Part shown: positions 7,427-15,085 of the stretch, piece after piece
Numbering within the stretch: the stretch's first letter is position 1
Layout: each line of letters starts with the position of its first letter
Assembly: GCA_034435955.1 (NCBI GenBank)
Contig: DAOTWA010000003.1
Span: 1 to 22,741 of the forward strand
DNA: 22,741 nucleotides
Source: DAOTWA01 sp034435955
GTDB lineage: Bacteria; Chloroflexota; Anaerolineae; Anaerolineales; Anaerolineaceae
Reading direction: 5' to 3'
Notes under the pieces: model-generated
Told to the model about the DNA's origin: nothing
Databases searched by the model: none
What the model saw: only the letters and a program-made list of their open reading frames with translations
Made by a program: the position numbers and the translations under genes

Positions 7427-8434
7427 TCAGACGGGCGGTAAATTGCGCTTGAGTAGCGGGTAGATGCTCAACGCTCGAGCAGCCCCCAGTGCGGTGCAGG
7501 TGGTCGGATTGTCAACTAGATAAGCGGGAATGCCCAAATTCTTGGTTAGATATTTATCGATGCCTTGCAGCAGAGCGCCGCCGCCGCACAAAGCCACTCC
7601 GCGGTCGATGATATCCGAGATCAGCTCGGGAGGCGTCTTCTCCAGTACGTGCTTCACCGTCACCACGATTTGATTGAGCGGCTCTTGCAAAGCCTCCACG
7701 ATCTCATCGGTTGTCAGTGAAGCCGGACGGGGAAGTCCTGTGACCTGGTCCTGCCCCTGGATTTCCATAGACGCTTGCTCGTCCTGCGGGATGGCCGCGC
7801 CAATGCGTATCTTGAGCTGCTCGGCCGTCGGTTGACCGATCACCAGGCCGTACTTCTTGCGCACATAGGCCTGGATTGCTTCATCGAGCTTCAAGCCGCC
7901 GCCGCGTAATGTTTCCGCCGAGACGATGCCGTTCATGGCCAGGACAGCCGCCTGGGTGGTGCCTCCCCCCAGGCAGATGATCATGTTGCCAGAGGGCGTC
8001 CCGATGGGTAAATCGATGCCTAGGGCGGCAGCCAGCGGCTGCTGAATCAGATAGACTTCCCGTCCCCCGGCTCCCAGGCCAGCTTCGTGTACTGCGCGAC
8101 TCTCCACGCTGGTCACGCCATAGGGTACGGTGATCATCACCCGCGGGCGAAAGATGCGCATCGGCCCGCTGAGGGTTTTGATCAGATATTTGAGCAGATT
8201 TTCGGTGATCTCGTATTCCGCAATGACGCCGTTCTGTAAAGGGCGTGTAACCTCGATCGATTCGGGGACACGCCCGTACATATCCCGGGCCGCGTTCCCC
8301 CACTCCACCATCTTTTGCTCCTCCACCAGCACGGCGATTACGGTCGGTTCCTGGAGCAGAATTTGATTCCCCTCGGCCACAACGGTGTTGCTGGTACCAA
8401 GGTCAATCCCCAAATCTCTTGAAAAGGCAGGCAT
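7427..8434 (-). CDS. mreB: MreB-like actin homologue with altered ATPase residues
   Basis: The 335-residue product aligns over its whole length with MreB, the actin-like protein that guides cell wall synthesis under the membrane of rod-shaped bacteria. Phosphate-1 (DLGTSNTVV, 11-19) and the adenosine motif (CGGGALLQG, 283-291) are intact. Three acidic positions expected of an active ATPase are changed: the family's EEP becomes QQP (131-133), phosphate-2 DIGGGTTE becomes CLGGGTTQ (154-161), and VGGDKMDEA becomes GGGLKLDEA (178-186). ATP binding may persist while hydrolysis is lost. mreC, mreD, rodA and pbp2 are absent; instead the gene follows atpC by 36 bp with a weak ribosome binding site. 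It may be a second, specialised MreB paralogue. The family is sure, activity is doubtful. Confidence 0.9.
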   Translation of the reverse strand: MPAFSRDLGIDLGTSNTVVAEGNQILLQEPTVIAVLVEEQKMVEWGNAARDMYGRVPESIEVTRPLQNGVIAEYEITENLLKYLIKTLSGPMRIFRPRVMITVPYGVTSVESRAVHEAGLGAGGREVYLIQQPLAAALGIDLPIGTPSGNMIICLGGGTTQAAVLAMNGIVSAETLRGGGLKLDEAIQAYVRKKYGLVIGQPTAEQLKIRIGAAIPQDEQASMEIQGQDQVTGLPRPASLTTDEIVEALQEPLNQIVVTVKHVLEKTPPELISDIIDRGVALCGGGALLQGIDKYLTKNLGIPAYLVDNPTTCTALGAARALSIYPLLKRNLPPV

Positions 8435-8470
8435 AATGAAATCAGCCCTTTGTCTGTTGATAGGTTTGTT

Positions 8471-8896
8471 CTAACGATCCTGGTGCACCGTTCGGTAGCG
8501 CCGGACAGCAGATAATCGTAAATTCGAGCGGCGCAGCGCAGCTTGGGCAGCCAGATAAGTTTCGGTATCTTCCGGCACCACCTTGCGGAGAAGCTCTTCA
8601 GCGCGATGCTTGGCAGCCTCGGCCCGCTCGACGTCGATTTCGACCACATTTTCGGCTGCGTCCGCCAGGATAGTCACTTGGTCGGGTTGCACTTCGACGA
8701 TTCCCCCGGCAACAGTGAAATAATTTTCTTTCCCTTTATAACGCACGGTGATGATGCCATATTGGAGGGTGGACAGTAAAGGCGCGTGGTTAGGAAGAAT
8801 GCCCATCACCCCGGCTCCACCCGGTACGACTACGATGTCGGCATCGCCTGAAAACACCAACCGGTCTTGAGAGGCGATCTCACATCGAATCGGCAT
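8471..8896 (-). CDS. atpC: ATP synthase F1 epsilon subunit
   Basis: The 141-residue product has the epsilon-subunit plan: an N-terminal beta sandwich with the hallmark MGILPNHAPLLSTLQYG (31-47) and a C-terminal helical part rich in Ala, Glu and Arg (about 88-141). In the F1F0 enzyme, epsilon joins gamma to the c-ring and can brake ATP hydrolysis. The ATG follows AGAGGG, which overlaps the atpD stop; 9 nt separate the two genes, so translation is probably coupled. The length is normal. It is followed by the mreB-like gene and not by the usual end of an atp operon. Confidence 0.97.
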   Translation of the reverse strand: MPIRCEIASQDRLVFSGDADIVVVPGGAGVMGILPNHAPLLSTLQYGIITVRYKGKENYFTVAGGIVEVQPDQVTILADAAENVVEIDVERAEAAKHRAEELLRKVVPEDTETYLAAQAALRRSNLRLSAVRRYRTVHQDR

Positions 8897-8905
8897 GCGG
8901 CCCTC

Positions 8906-10321
8906 TTACGCGGAACCCTCGGCAGCCATGCGCTCGGCCTTTTCCACGGCTTCCTCGATCACGCCCACCATGTGGAAGGCCTGCTCTGGTAGGTGATCGT
9001 ATTTACCCTCCAGCAGCTCACGGAAACCGCGCACGGTCTCCCGCATGGGTACGTACTTCCCCGGAATGCCGGTGAACTGCTCGGCCACAAACATGGGTTG
9101 TGAGAAGAAACGCTCGATCTTGCGCGCGCGCGAAACGATCAGTTTGTCTTCCTCGCTCAGCTCATCGATGCCCAGGATGGCAATGATATCCTGCAAATCC
9201 TTGTAGCGCTGCAGGACGCGCTGCACCTCGCGCGCTACGCTGTAATGCTCCTCCCCGACGATGCGGGGATCGAGAATGCGCGAGGTGGATGCCAGCGGAT
9301 CTACGGCCGGATAGATGCCTTTATCCACGATCGAGCGCTCCAGCGCGACGGTGGCGTCCAGGTGAGTGAAAGTGGCGACCGGTGCCGGGTCGGAATAATC
9401 GTCAGCCGGCACATACACAGCCTGCATTGAGGTGATCGACCCATGGCGAGTGGATGTGATGCGTTCCTGCAGTTCGCCCATCTCGGTGGCCAGAGTGGGC
9501 TGATAGCCCACTGCCGATGGCATGCGCCCCAGCAGCGCCGATACTTCAGAGCCGGACATGGTGAAGCGGAAGATGTTGTCGATGAATAACAGCACGTCGC
9601 GGCCTTGATCGCGGAAATACTCGGCCATGGAGAGAGCTGTCAGAGCCACCCGTAAGCGTACGCCAGGCGGCTCATTCATCTGGCCAAACACCATCACGGT
9701 ATCCTTGATCACTCCCGATTCGGTCATCTCCCGGTACAATTGAGTCCCTTCACGCGTTCGTTCCCCGACGCCGGCAAACACCGAATTGCCCTTATGCACC
9801 GTGGCAATCGAGCGGATCAATTCCATAATGATGACCGTCTTGCCAACTCCCGCCCCGCCAAAGATGCCCGTCTTGCCGCCTTTCGTGAAGGGGGCAATCA
9901 GATCGATCACCTTCAAACCGGTTTCGAACACCTCGACCTTGGTGGCTTGATCTTCGAAGGACGGGGCCGGGCGATGGATGGGATAATAGAGGTCGGCGGT
10001 GACAGGTCCTTTCCCGTCCACAGGAGCGCCCAGGACATTGAAGACCCGGCCAAGGGTGACTGGCCCTACCGGCACCTTGATGGGCTCATAAGTACGCCGC
10101 ACCGGCAGACCGCGCTGTAAGCCGTCGGTGCTGTCCATGGCTACACAACGCACCCAATTATCGCCAAGATCCTTCTGCACCTCAAGTACCAGGGGCGGCA
10201 GGTCCTTCCGCTCAATCTCAATTGCCTCATAAATTTCTGGCAGATCATCGGCCGGGAACTCTACATCCACCACTGCGCCTGTTATCTGCACCACGCGTCC
10301 CGTTGCTTTCCTTGTCGGCAT
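8906..10321 (-). CDS. atpD: ATP synthase F1 beta subunit
   Basis: The 471-residue product is a complete catalytic beta subunit. Walker A GGAGVGKT lies at 155-162, the catalytic GER motif at 186-188 (E187), Walker B in DVLLFIDNIFRF, and the DELSEED-type loop (DELSEED exactly) near the C-terminus. Together with alpha it forms the hexameric head where ATP is made. The ATG is preceded by GGAGG with 4-nt spacing. It lies 41 bp behind atpG and 9 bp ahead of atpC in the usual order. Nothing unusual was seen in the protein; the conserved IDNIFRFTMSGSEVS block is intact. Confidence 0.99.
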   Translation of the reverse strand: MPTRKATGRVVQITGAVVDVEFPADDLPEIYEAIEIERKDLPPLVLEVQKDLGDNWVRCVAMDSTDGLQRGLPVRRTYEPIKVPVGPVTLGRVFNVLGAPVDGKGPVTADLYYPIHRPAPSFEDQATKVEVFETGLKVIDLIAPFTKGGKTGIFGGAGVGKTVIIMELIRSIATVHKGNSVFAGVGERTREGTQLYREMTESGVIKDTVMVFGQMNEPPGVRLRVALTALSMAEYFRDQGRDVLLFIDNIFRFTMSGSEVSALLGRMPSAVGYQPTLATEMGELQERITSTRHGSITSMQAVYVPADDYSDPAPVATFTHLDATVALERSIVDKGIYPAVDPLASTSRILDPRIVGEEHYSVAREVQRVLQRYKDLQDIIAILGIDELSEEDKLIVSRARKIERFFSQPMFVAEQFTGIPGKYVPMRETVRGFRELLEGKYDHLPEQAFHMVGVIEEAVEKAERMAAEGSA

Positions 10322-10362
10322 CCAACCTCCAAAACAATTGTTTCTAAGCTCTTGCGCGTTTT

Positions 10363-11256
10363 TTAGCGGGCGAGAGCCTCAGCGCCGCCGGCAATGTCCA
10401 GCATTTCATTGGTGATCGCCTGCTGGCGGGCTTTGTTATACTCCAACTGGAGAGCCTGGCCGAGCTCCTGCGCGTTTTCGGTGGCATTGCGCATTGCGAC
10501 CATGCGCGCCGCGTGTTCGCTGGCCGTGGCGCTTAGAACTGCCTGGAACAACTGCACCGCCGTCAAACGTGCGATGACCTGGTCCAGGATTTCCGCCTGA
10601 TCGGGTTCATAAATAAAGACCGCATCCGGACGATTTTGCGCCTTGGCTTTCAAAGCGGCTTCTTCCTGGGCCGCCTCAACGTCCAGGGGGATCAATTTCT
10701 TAATCGTTGCCGTCTGACGTATCATGCTGTGAAATTCGGTGTAAGCAATGAAAACTTGATCTACCCGCGCAGCTAAATATTCATCCACGGCCAGCCGGCC
10801 GATGGCAGAAACGTCCTGGAAGGTGGGAATTGCCGGCAGATTACTGAACTCCGCCAGGATGCGCTCCCCACGGCGGGCCAACAGATCACGCCCCTTGCGA
10901 CCCACCGTGATGTACAATACCGGCTGAGTATAATTTTCGAAATACTCCAGGGTGTGGCGTAAGATATTCATGTTGTAAGCGCCGGCCAGTCCCCGATCAC
11001 TGGTCACCAATACCGCCAAAATATTTTCAACTTTGGATCGGCCGGTGAGCATCGGGTGCAGAATGCTCGATCGACCTGGCTGCCGCTCTAAGTGCACCAG
11101 CACTTTCCAGGCTTTTTCGGTATACGGCCGCGTGGCTGCGATGGCCTGCAACGCTCGCTTGACCTTGCTGGCGCTGACCGTTTCTAGCGCGCGCGTCACC
11201 TGGCTGATATTCTTGATGCTCCGGATGCGGAGCCGCATTTCTCTGGCTGAGGACAT
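10363..11256 (-). CDS. atpG: ATP synthase F1 gamma subunit
   Basis: The 297-residue product is the rotor shaft of F1. The N-terminal coiled-coil region (REMRLRIRSIKNISQVTRAL, 5-24) and the C-terminal one (about 240-297, with NATENAQELGQALQLEYNKA) are the parts that insert into the alpha3beta3 head. The middle Rossmann-like part carries the common block TSDRGLAGAYN. The length is close to the usual 285-295. The first ATG gives the standard start of gamma proteins even though its ribosome binding site is weak. It lies 40 bp after atpA and 41 bp before atpD. Confidence 0.98.
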   Translation of the reverse strand: MSSAREMRLRIRSIKNISQVTRALETVSASKVKRALQAIAATRPYTEKAWKVLVHLERQPGRSSILHPMLTGRSKVENILAVLVTSDRGLAGAYNMNILRHTLEYFENYTQPVLYITVGRKGRDLLARRGERILAEFSNLPAIPTFQDVSAIGRLAVDEYLAARVDQVFIAYTEFHSMIRQTATIKKLIPLDVEAAQEEAALKAKAQNRPDAVFIYEPDQAEILDQVIARLTAVQLFQAVLSATASEHAARMVAMRNATENAQELGQALQLEYNKARQQAITNEMLDIAGGAEALAR

Positions 11257-11296
11257 TGTACAGACGATCTCGCTAAATATAAGGAAGTGACCTGGA

Positions 11297-12958
11297 CTAT
11301 CGCCACGAGGCGTTAAACGTCTCTAGTGCTTGGCGGAGCTTGGCTTCTGTCTCGGGCGCGATCCGCTCCCGCGTGGAAATGTCATTGCCAATTTCCGGAT
11401 AGGTTGAATCCATGAAGCGCAGCAGGCTCGTTTCCCAAGTCTTCATCTGGTCGATAGGAATGCGGTCAGCATAACCATTCGTACCGGCGAACAACACGAT
11501 GACCTGATTAGGCAAGGACATGGGCTCGTATTGGGCCTGTTTGAGGATCTCTTGAAGGTGCCGGCCCCGATTAAGCTGAGCCTGCGTGATTTTGTCGAGG
11601 TCGGAACCGAACTGAGCGAAGGCGGCCAGCTCCCGATAGGCCGCCATATCCAGGCGTAAACGGCCGGCCACCTGCTTCATGGCGCGTGTCTGCGCATCAC
11701 CGCCGACGCGCGAGACCGAGATGCCCACATTGATCGCCGGCCGGATGCCTGCGTTGAACAGATTCGTCTCAAGGTAGATCTGACCGTCTGTAATCGAGAT
11801 CACATTGGTTGGAATATACGCAGACACATCCCCCAAAAGCGTCTCGATAATAGGCAAGGCGGTTAATGAGCCGCCGCTGCCTTTGACTTTAACGAGCTTA
11901 TATTCGCCGGCGTCCTTCATGGACTTCAAAGCCTTCTCGGCTTCTTTGAGGGCCAGCGGACCTCCGTACACGTTTCCATCGGCGGCATCCTCGGCTTTGC
12001 CTTCTTCGTCTGGGTAATCCTTTGGCACGATCACGTAGCGGTCCGCCAGACGTGCAGCCCGTTCGAGCAGGCGGGAGTGCAGGTAAAACACATCACCGGG
12101 GTAGGCTTCACGGCCGGGTGGTCGGCGCAGCAGAAGTGAAACCTGCCGATAGGCCCAGGCGTGCTTGGATAAATCATCGTAAATCACCAACGCATCACGG
12201 CCGCTCTCCATGAATTCCTCGCCGATGGCGCAGCCTGCGTAGGGTGCGATGTACTGCAGCGCGGCTGGTTCACCTGCCGAGGCCAGCACGACGATGGTGT
12301 GCTCCATGGCCCCGTACCGCTCCAGAGTGGCGATGGTGCGGGCGACGGCGGCTTTCTTTTGGCCGATGGCAACATAAATACAAATCACTCCTGTGCCCTT
12401 CTGGTTGATGATGGTGTCCAGGGCGATGGCTGTTTTCCCGGTCTGTCGGTCGCCGATGATCAGCTCGCGTTGACCGCGGCCGATGGGAATCATCGAATCA
12501 ATGGCTTTAAGGCCGGTCATCAGAGGCGTGTCCACATCCTTGCGCTCCACTACACCCGGCGCAATCCTTTCGATCGGACGGTAGCGTTCGGTTATCACCG
12601 GTCCCAAACCATCGACCGGTTCGCCCAACGCGTTGACCACCCGGCCGATCAGTGCATCTCCGACCGGCACCGATGCGATCCGGCCGGTGGTGTGAACCTG
12701 CATGCCTTCGGTAATGCCGGTGTAATCGCCCATGACGATCGCACCCACACTGTCCCGCTCGAGATTAAAAGCAATGCCCAGCGCGCCATTGGCAAATTGG
12801 ACCAGTTCCTGCGAGCGAACGTTCACCAGACCGGATATTTGAGCGATGCCGTCCCCTGCCTGGATGACTGTGCCAATCGCGCGCACCTCCATCTCCGGCT
12901 GGTAGGCTTCGATTTTCTGCTGCAGCTCAGCGGTTATTTGCTTGATCAGGTCCGACAT
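11297..12958 (-). CDS. atpA: ATP synthase F1 alpha subunit with an enlarged loop
   Basis: The 553-residue product is a full alpha subunit, longer than the usual 500-515. Walker A GDRQTGKT is at 169-176, and the block SLTALPIIETLLGDVSAYIP (364-383) is standard. The extra length is a charged stretch at about 309-361, between the RLLERAAR segment and GSLTALP, where other alpha subunits have about 10-25 residues. I chose the ATG at 12958 since GGAGGGAG precedes it; an upstream in-frame start at 13009 adds 17 residues unlike the family. The gene heads the atpA-G-D-C group behind its own promoter. atpB, atpE, atpF and atpH, normally just upstream, are replaced by ruvA. Confidence 0.98.
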   Translation of the reverse strand: MSDLIKQITAELQQKIEAYQPEMEVRAIGTVIQAGDGIAQISGLVNVRSQELVQFANGALGIAFNLERDSVGAIVMGDYTGITEGMQVHTTGRIASVPVGDALIGRVVNALGEPVDGLGPVITERYRPIERIAPGVVERKDVDTPLMTGLKAIDSMIPIGRGQRELIIGDRQTGKTAIALDTIINQKGTGVICIYVAIGQKKAAVARTIATLERYGAMEHTIVVLASAGEPAALQYIAPYAGCAIGEEFMESGRDALVIYDDLSKHAWAYRQVSLLLRRPPGREAYPGDVFYLHSRLLERAARLADRYVIVPKDYPDEEGKAEDAADGNVYGGPLALKEAEKALKSMKDAGEYKLVKVKGSGGSLTALPIIETLLGDVSAYIPTNVISITDGQIYLETNLFNAGIRPAINVGISVSRVGGDAQTRAMKQVAGRLRLDMAAYRELAAFAQFGSDLDKITQAQLNRGRHLQEILKQAQYEPMSLPNQVIVLFAGTNGYADRIPIDQMKTWETSLLRFMDSTYPEIGNDISTRERIAPETEAKLRQALETFNASWR

Positions 12959-13009
12959 TCTCCCTCCGGCGTTACATGTGTTAGGACGCTCAACCCATCC
13001 CCCCAACAC

Positions 13010-13032
13010 AGATAAACGGCCGCCAAAGCGGC
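13010..13032 (-). other. Hairpin in the atp leader or ruvA terminator
   Basis: On the minus strand GCCGC-TTTG-GCGGC is followed by CGTTTATC. It lies after the predicted atp transcription start (about 13050) and before atpA, so it could end ruvA readthrough or fold in the atp leader. The stem has only 5 bp and the T-run is poor. Confidence 0.4.
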
Positions 13033-13056
13033 TGTCCTACGGCTTGAATGATTAAA

Positions 13057-13085
13057 ATCATACCTGAAAGGCGCACAATTGTCCA
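13057..13085 (-). promoter_or_regulatory. Sigma-70-like promoter for atpAGDC
   Basis: Read on the minus strand, TGGACA (13085-13080) and TATGAT (13062-13057) are 17 nt apart; each differs by one base from consensus. The predicted start near 13050 gives a leader of about 90 nt before atpA. The promoter begins 20 bp after the ruvA stop. Confidence 0.65.
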
Positions 13086-13104
13086 GTTTGGCTTGTTTTC
13101 CAGT

Positions 13105-13683
13105 CTAACGTGCGAAGAACTGCAGTGCCAGCCTCAGGCGTGTCTCAACATCGCCAGGAGCATCACGTGGGATGGCTTGAATGGCCGCCTGAGCCTCGAC
13201 CACGCTGTAGCCCAGGGAGGTGAGCGCGGAAAGCACCTCCGAGTCAGCCTCTCCCATGGCCGCAATGGATTCTAATCCCGGCCCTGCGCCGATCCGTCCT
13301 TGGAGGTGGAGCAGCACCTTTTGCGCGGTTCTTTTTCCCACCCCCGGCACCCTGCTGAAGACATCAGCCTGTTCGCTGAGCACCGCCCGGCGGATCGCCT
13401 CGGTGGATAGCGTTGAAAGGATCGCCAGAGCCAGCCGTGGCCCAACGCCATTGACGCCCAGGAGCAGACCAAAAAACTCCTGACCTTCTTCGCTTTCGAA
13501 CCCGTACAGGCTGAGCGCATCATCTCGGACCACCAGATGAGTGAATAAATGAATGTGCTCCCCTACGTGGGCGTGATCGACCAGGGTTGCTGGCGCGTAC
13601 ACCCGCAGCCCGACTCCGCCCACTTTCAAGATCAGATGATCCTTGCCAACGGCTGCAACCTCACCCTCAAGGCTCGCAATCAT
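13105..13683 (-). CDS. ruvA: Holliday junction branch migration protein RuvA
   Basis: The 192-residue product shows the three RuvA parts: an N-terminal OB fold (MIASLEGEVAAVGKDHLILK...), a middle region with helix-hairpin-helix blocks (LLGVNGVGPRLALAIL and FSRVPGVGKRTAQKVLLHL), and a C-terminal helical domain after about 145 that touches RuvB. RuvA clamps Holliday junctions and loads the RuvB motor during recombination repair. The ATG is preceded by GAGG. The gene lies 21 bp after the methyltransferase gene, in the group yebC-ruvC-RNA methyltransferase-ruvA. ruvB, often next, is absent here. Confidence 0.97.
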   Translation of the reverse strand: MIASLEGEVAAVGKDHLILKVGGVGLRVYAPATLVDHAHVGEHIHLFTHLVVRDDALSLYGFESEEGQEFFGLLLGVNGVGPRLALAILSTLSTEAIRRAVLSEQADVFSRVPGVGKRTAQKVLLHLQGRIGAGPGLESIAAMGEADSEVLSALTSLGYSVVEAQAAIQAIPRDAPGDVETRLRLALQFFAR

Positions 13684-13704
13684 AGAAACCTCATGCCGGT
13701 CGAA

Positions 13705-14565
13705 TCAACCGCGAGCGGCGTTCTCCCGCCGCTGGTTGAATATCTCATACAAAATCACCGCCGCAGCGACCGCCAAATTGAGCGAATCGCTGCGACCGAC
13801 CATTGGGATACGGACGACTAAATCGCACAGATTCAGGTGTTGAGGCCCTAATCCGTGGCGTTCGCTGCCCATCATTAACGCCAAAGGGTTGGGATAGTGC
13901 GCCTTGTGATAATCTTGCTCCGCCAAACCCGATGCGCCGACAACTTTGCACCCCGTCCGCTCCTTCCAGGCGGCGAACTCGTCCAGGCTTGCCCTCACCA
14001 AATTTTGTGAGAATATTGCCCCCATGCTGGCCCTTACGGCGGTCGGATCATACGGATCGGTGGAATTGTCCAGCAGGATAGCTCCCTTCGCGCCAACCGC
14101 ATCGGAAGTGCGCAAAATTGTGCCAAGATTACCCGGGTCGGCCACCTCATTAAGGACGATCCACAAATCATCGGTGGCGCTGAGCGTCAGGTCCATGGGC
14201 TGCCAACGCTGACGCGCGACCGCCCCGATTCCCTGAGGCCCTTCTTTCAGCGAAATAGAGTGGAAGACATCGGCGGACACTTCCAGGGACGGAATACCGC
14301 TCGCCTTCGCCCGAATTATCAGGTCCGCGCCAAATTCGCTGACCAACAACTCGGGGGAGAAAATCAAAAACTCGATCGCAGCTCCCAGCTCAATGGCTTC
14401 GCCAACCAGCCGCAGCCCTTCCACATAGAATAGACCGCTGGCGTGGCGAAACTTCCGGTCACGCAGCTTACGAATCAGCTTGGCGTTGGGATTATCTGTG
14501 CTGGTGATGCGTACGCCATCCCCTCCTGCATGCAGTCCGATCTGCTTGTTGCGAGCGCTTTCCAT
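13705..14565 (-). CDS. SpoU/TrmH-family RNA 2'-O-methyltransferase
   Basis: The 286-residue product is a SPOUT methyltransferase that should move a methyl group from S-adenosylmethionine to a ribose in rRNA or tRNA. The N-terminal part (about 18-110, with NPNAKLIRKLRDRKFRHASG and FYVEG) is the SpoU substrate-binding domain. The knotted catalytic domain follows with the family motifs LNEVADPGNLGTILRTSDA (motif 1, about 137-155), MGSERHGL (motif 2) and VVRIPMVGRSDSLNLAVAAA (motif 3). The length suits the RlmB/TsnR-like group, but the target base cannot be told. It is placed between ruvC and ruvA, 13 bp after ruvC, and is probably co-transcribed with them. The RNA site is unknown; the family call is firm. 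Confidence 0.94.
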   Translation of the reverse strand: MESARNKQIGLHAGGDGVRITSTDNPNAKLIRKLRDRKFRHASGLFYVEGLRLVGEAIELGAAIEFLIFSPELLVSEFGADLIIRAKASGIPSLEVSADVFHSISLKEGPQGIGAVARQRWQPMDLTLSATDDLWIVLNEVADPGNLGTILRTSDAVGAKGAILLDNSTDPYDPTAVRASMGAIFSQNLVRASLDEFAAWKERTGCKVVGASGLAEQDYHKAHYPNPLALMMGSERHGLGPQHLNLCDLVVRIPMVGRSDSLNLAVAAAVILYEIFNQRRENAARG

Positions 14566-14578
14566 CCTGGCTGATTCC

Positions 14579-15079
14579 TCAGGTATCTTTTAAGACGCTC
14601 AGGTGATAACGTGCGCTGTGGAGGTGGCAAATAGCGACGGCTAAAGCGTCGGCAGCATCATCAGGGCTGGGGATGGCAGGCAGGTTGAGCAGTGCGCGCA
14701 CCATGTGCCCCATCTGGTGTTTATCAGCACCGCCATATCCGGTTATAGCCTGCTTAATTTCGAGCGGAGTGTACTCGGAGACTGCTATACCAGCTTCGGC
14801 CATTGCCAGTAAAATGACGCCGCGCGCCTGACCGACGGCTATAGCTGTAGTTACGTTACGCTGAAAAAAAAGCTTCTCAACGGCGCAGCTCTCGGGCCGA
14901 TAAAGAAGCAAGATGTCCCTCAGACGCTGGTACAACAGTAAAAGGCGCTCTGCCATCGCCGATTGGGCTGGCGTTGAGATCACCCCAAAATCGACGGAAC
15001 GTAGGCCGCCGTCGGAAGTCTCCATCACCAGGCCATAGCCGGTCCGCGCAGTGCCCGGGTCTATGCCGATGGCTAACAT
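14579..15079 (-). CDS. ruvC: Crossover junction endodeoxyribonuclease RuvC
   Basis: The 166-residue product is a complete RuvC, the nuclease that cuts Holliday junctions. Its RNase H-like active site is intact: D7 in GIDPGTARTGYG, E68 in CAVEKLFFQRN, and D141 with D144 in DDAADALAVAI. The segment ITGYGGADKHQM also matches the family. It lies 6 bp after yebC and 13 bp before the RNA methyltransferase gene, so it belongs to one transcript with ruvA. Length is typical. Confidence 0.98.
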   Translation of the reverse strand: MLAIGIDPGTARTGYGLVMETSDGGLRSVDFGVISTPAQSAMAERLLLLYQRLRDILLLYRPESCAVEKLFFQRNVTTAIAVGQARGVILLAMAEAGIAVSEYTPLEIKQAITGYGGADKHQMGHMVRALLNLPAIPSPDDAADALAVAICHLHSARYHLSVLKDT

Positions 15080-15085
15080 GAGGGG

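Noticed and set aside
12959..13009. Upstream in-frame start of atpA
   Set aside because: The extra 17 residues cover the GGAGGGAG ribosome binding site and do not look like an alpha subunit N-terminus.
12299..13015. Long plus-strand open frame of 238 codons opposite atpA
   Set aside because: It is antisense to a highly conserved gene, has no family resemblance and no ribosome binding site; it reflects codon bias.
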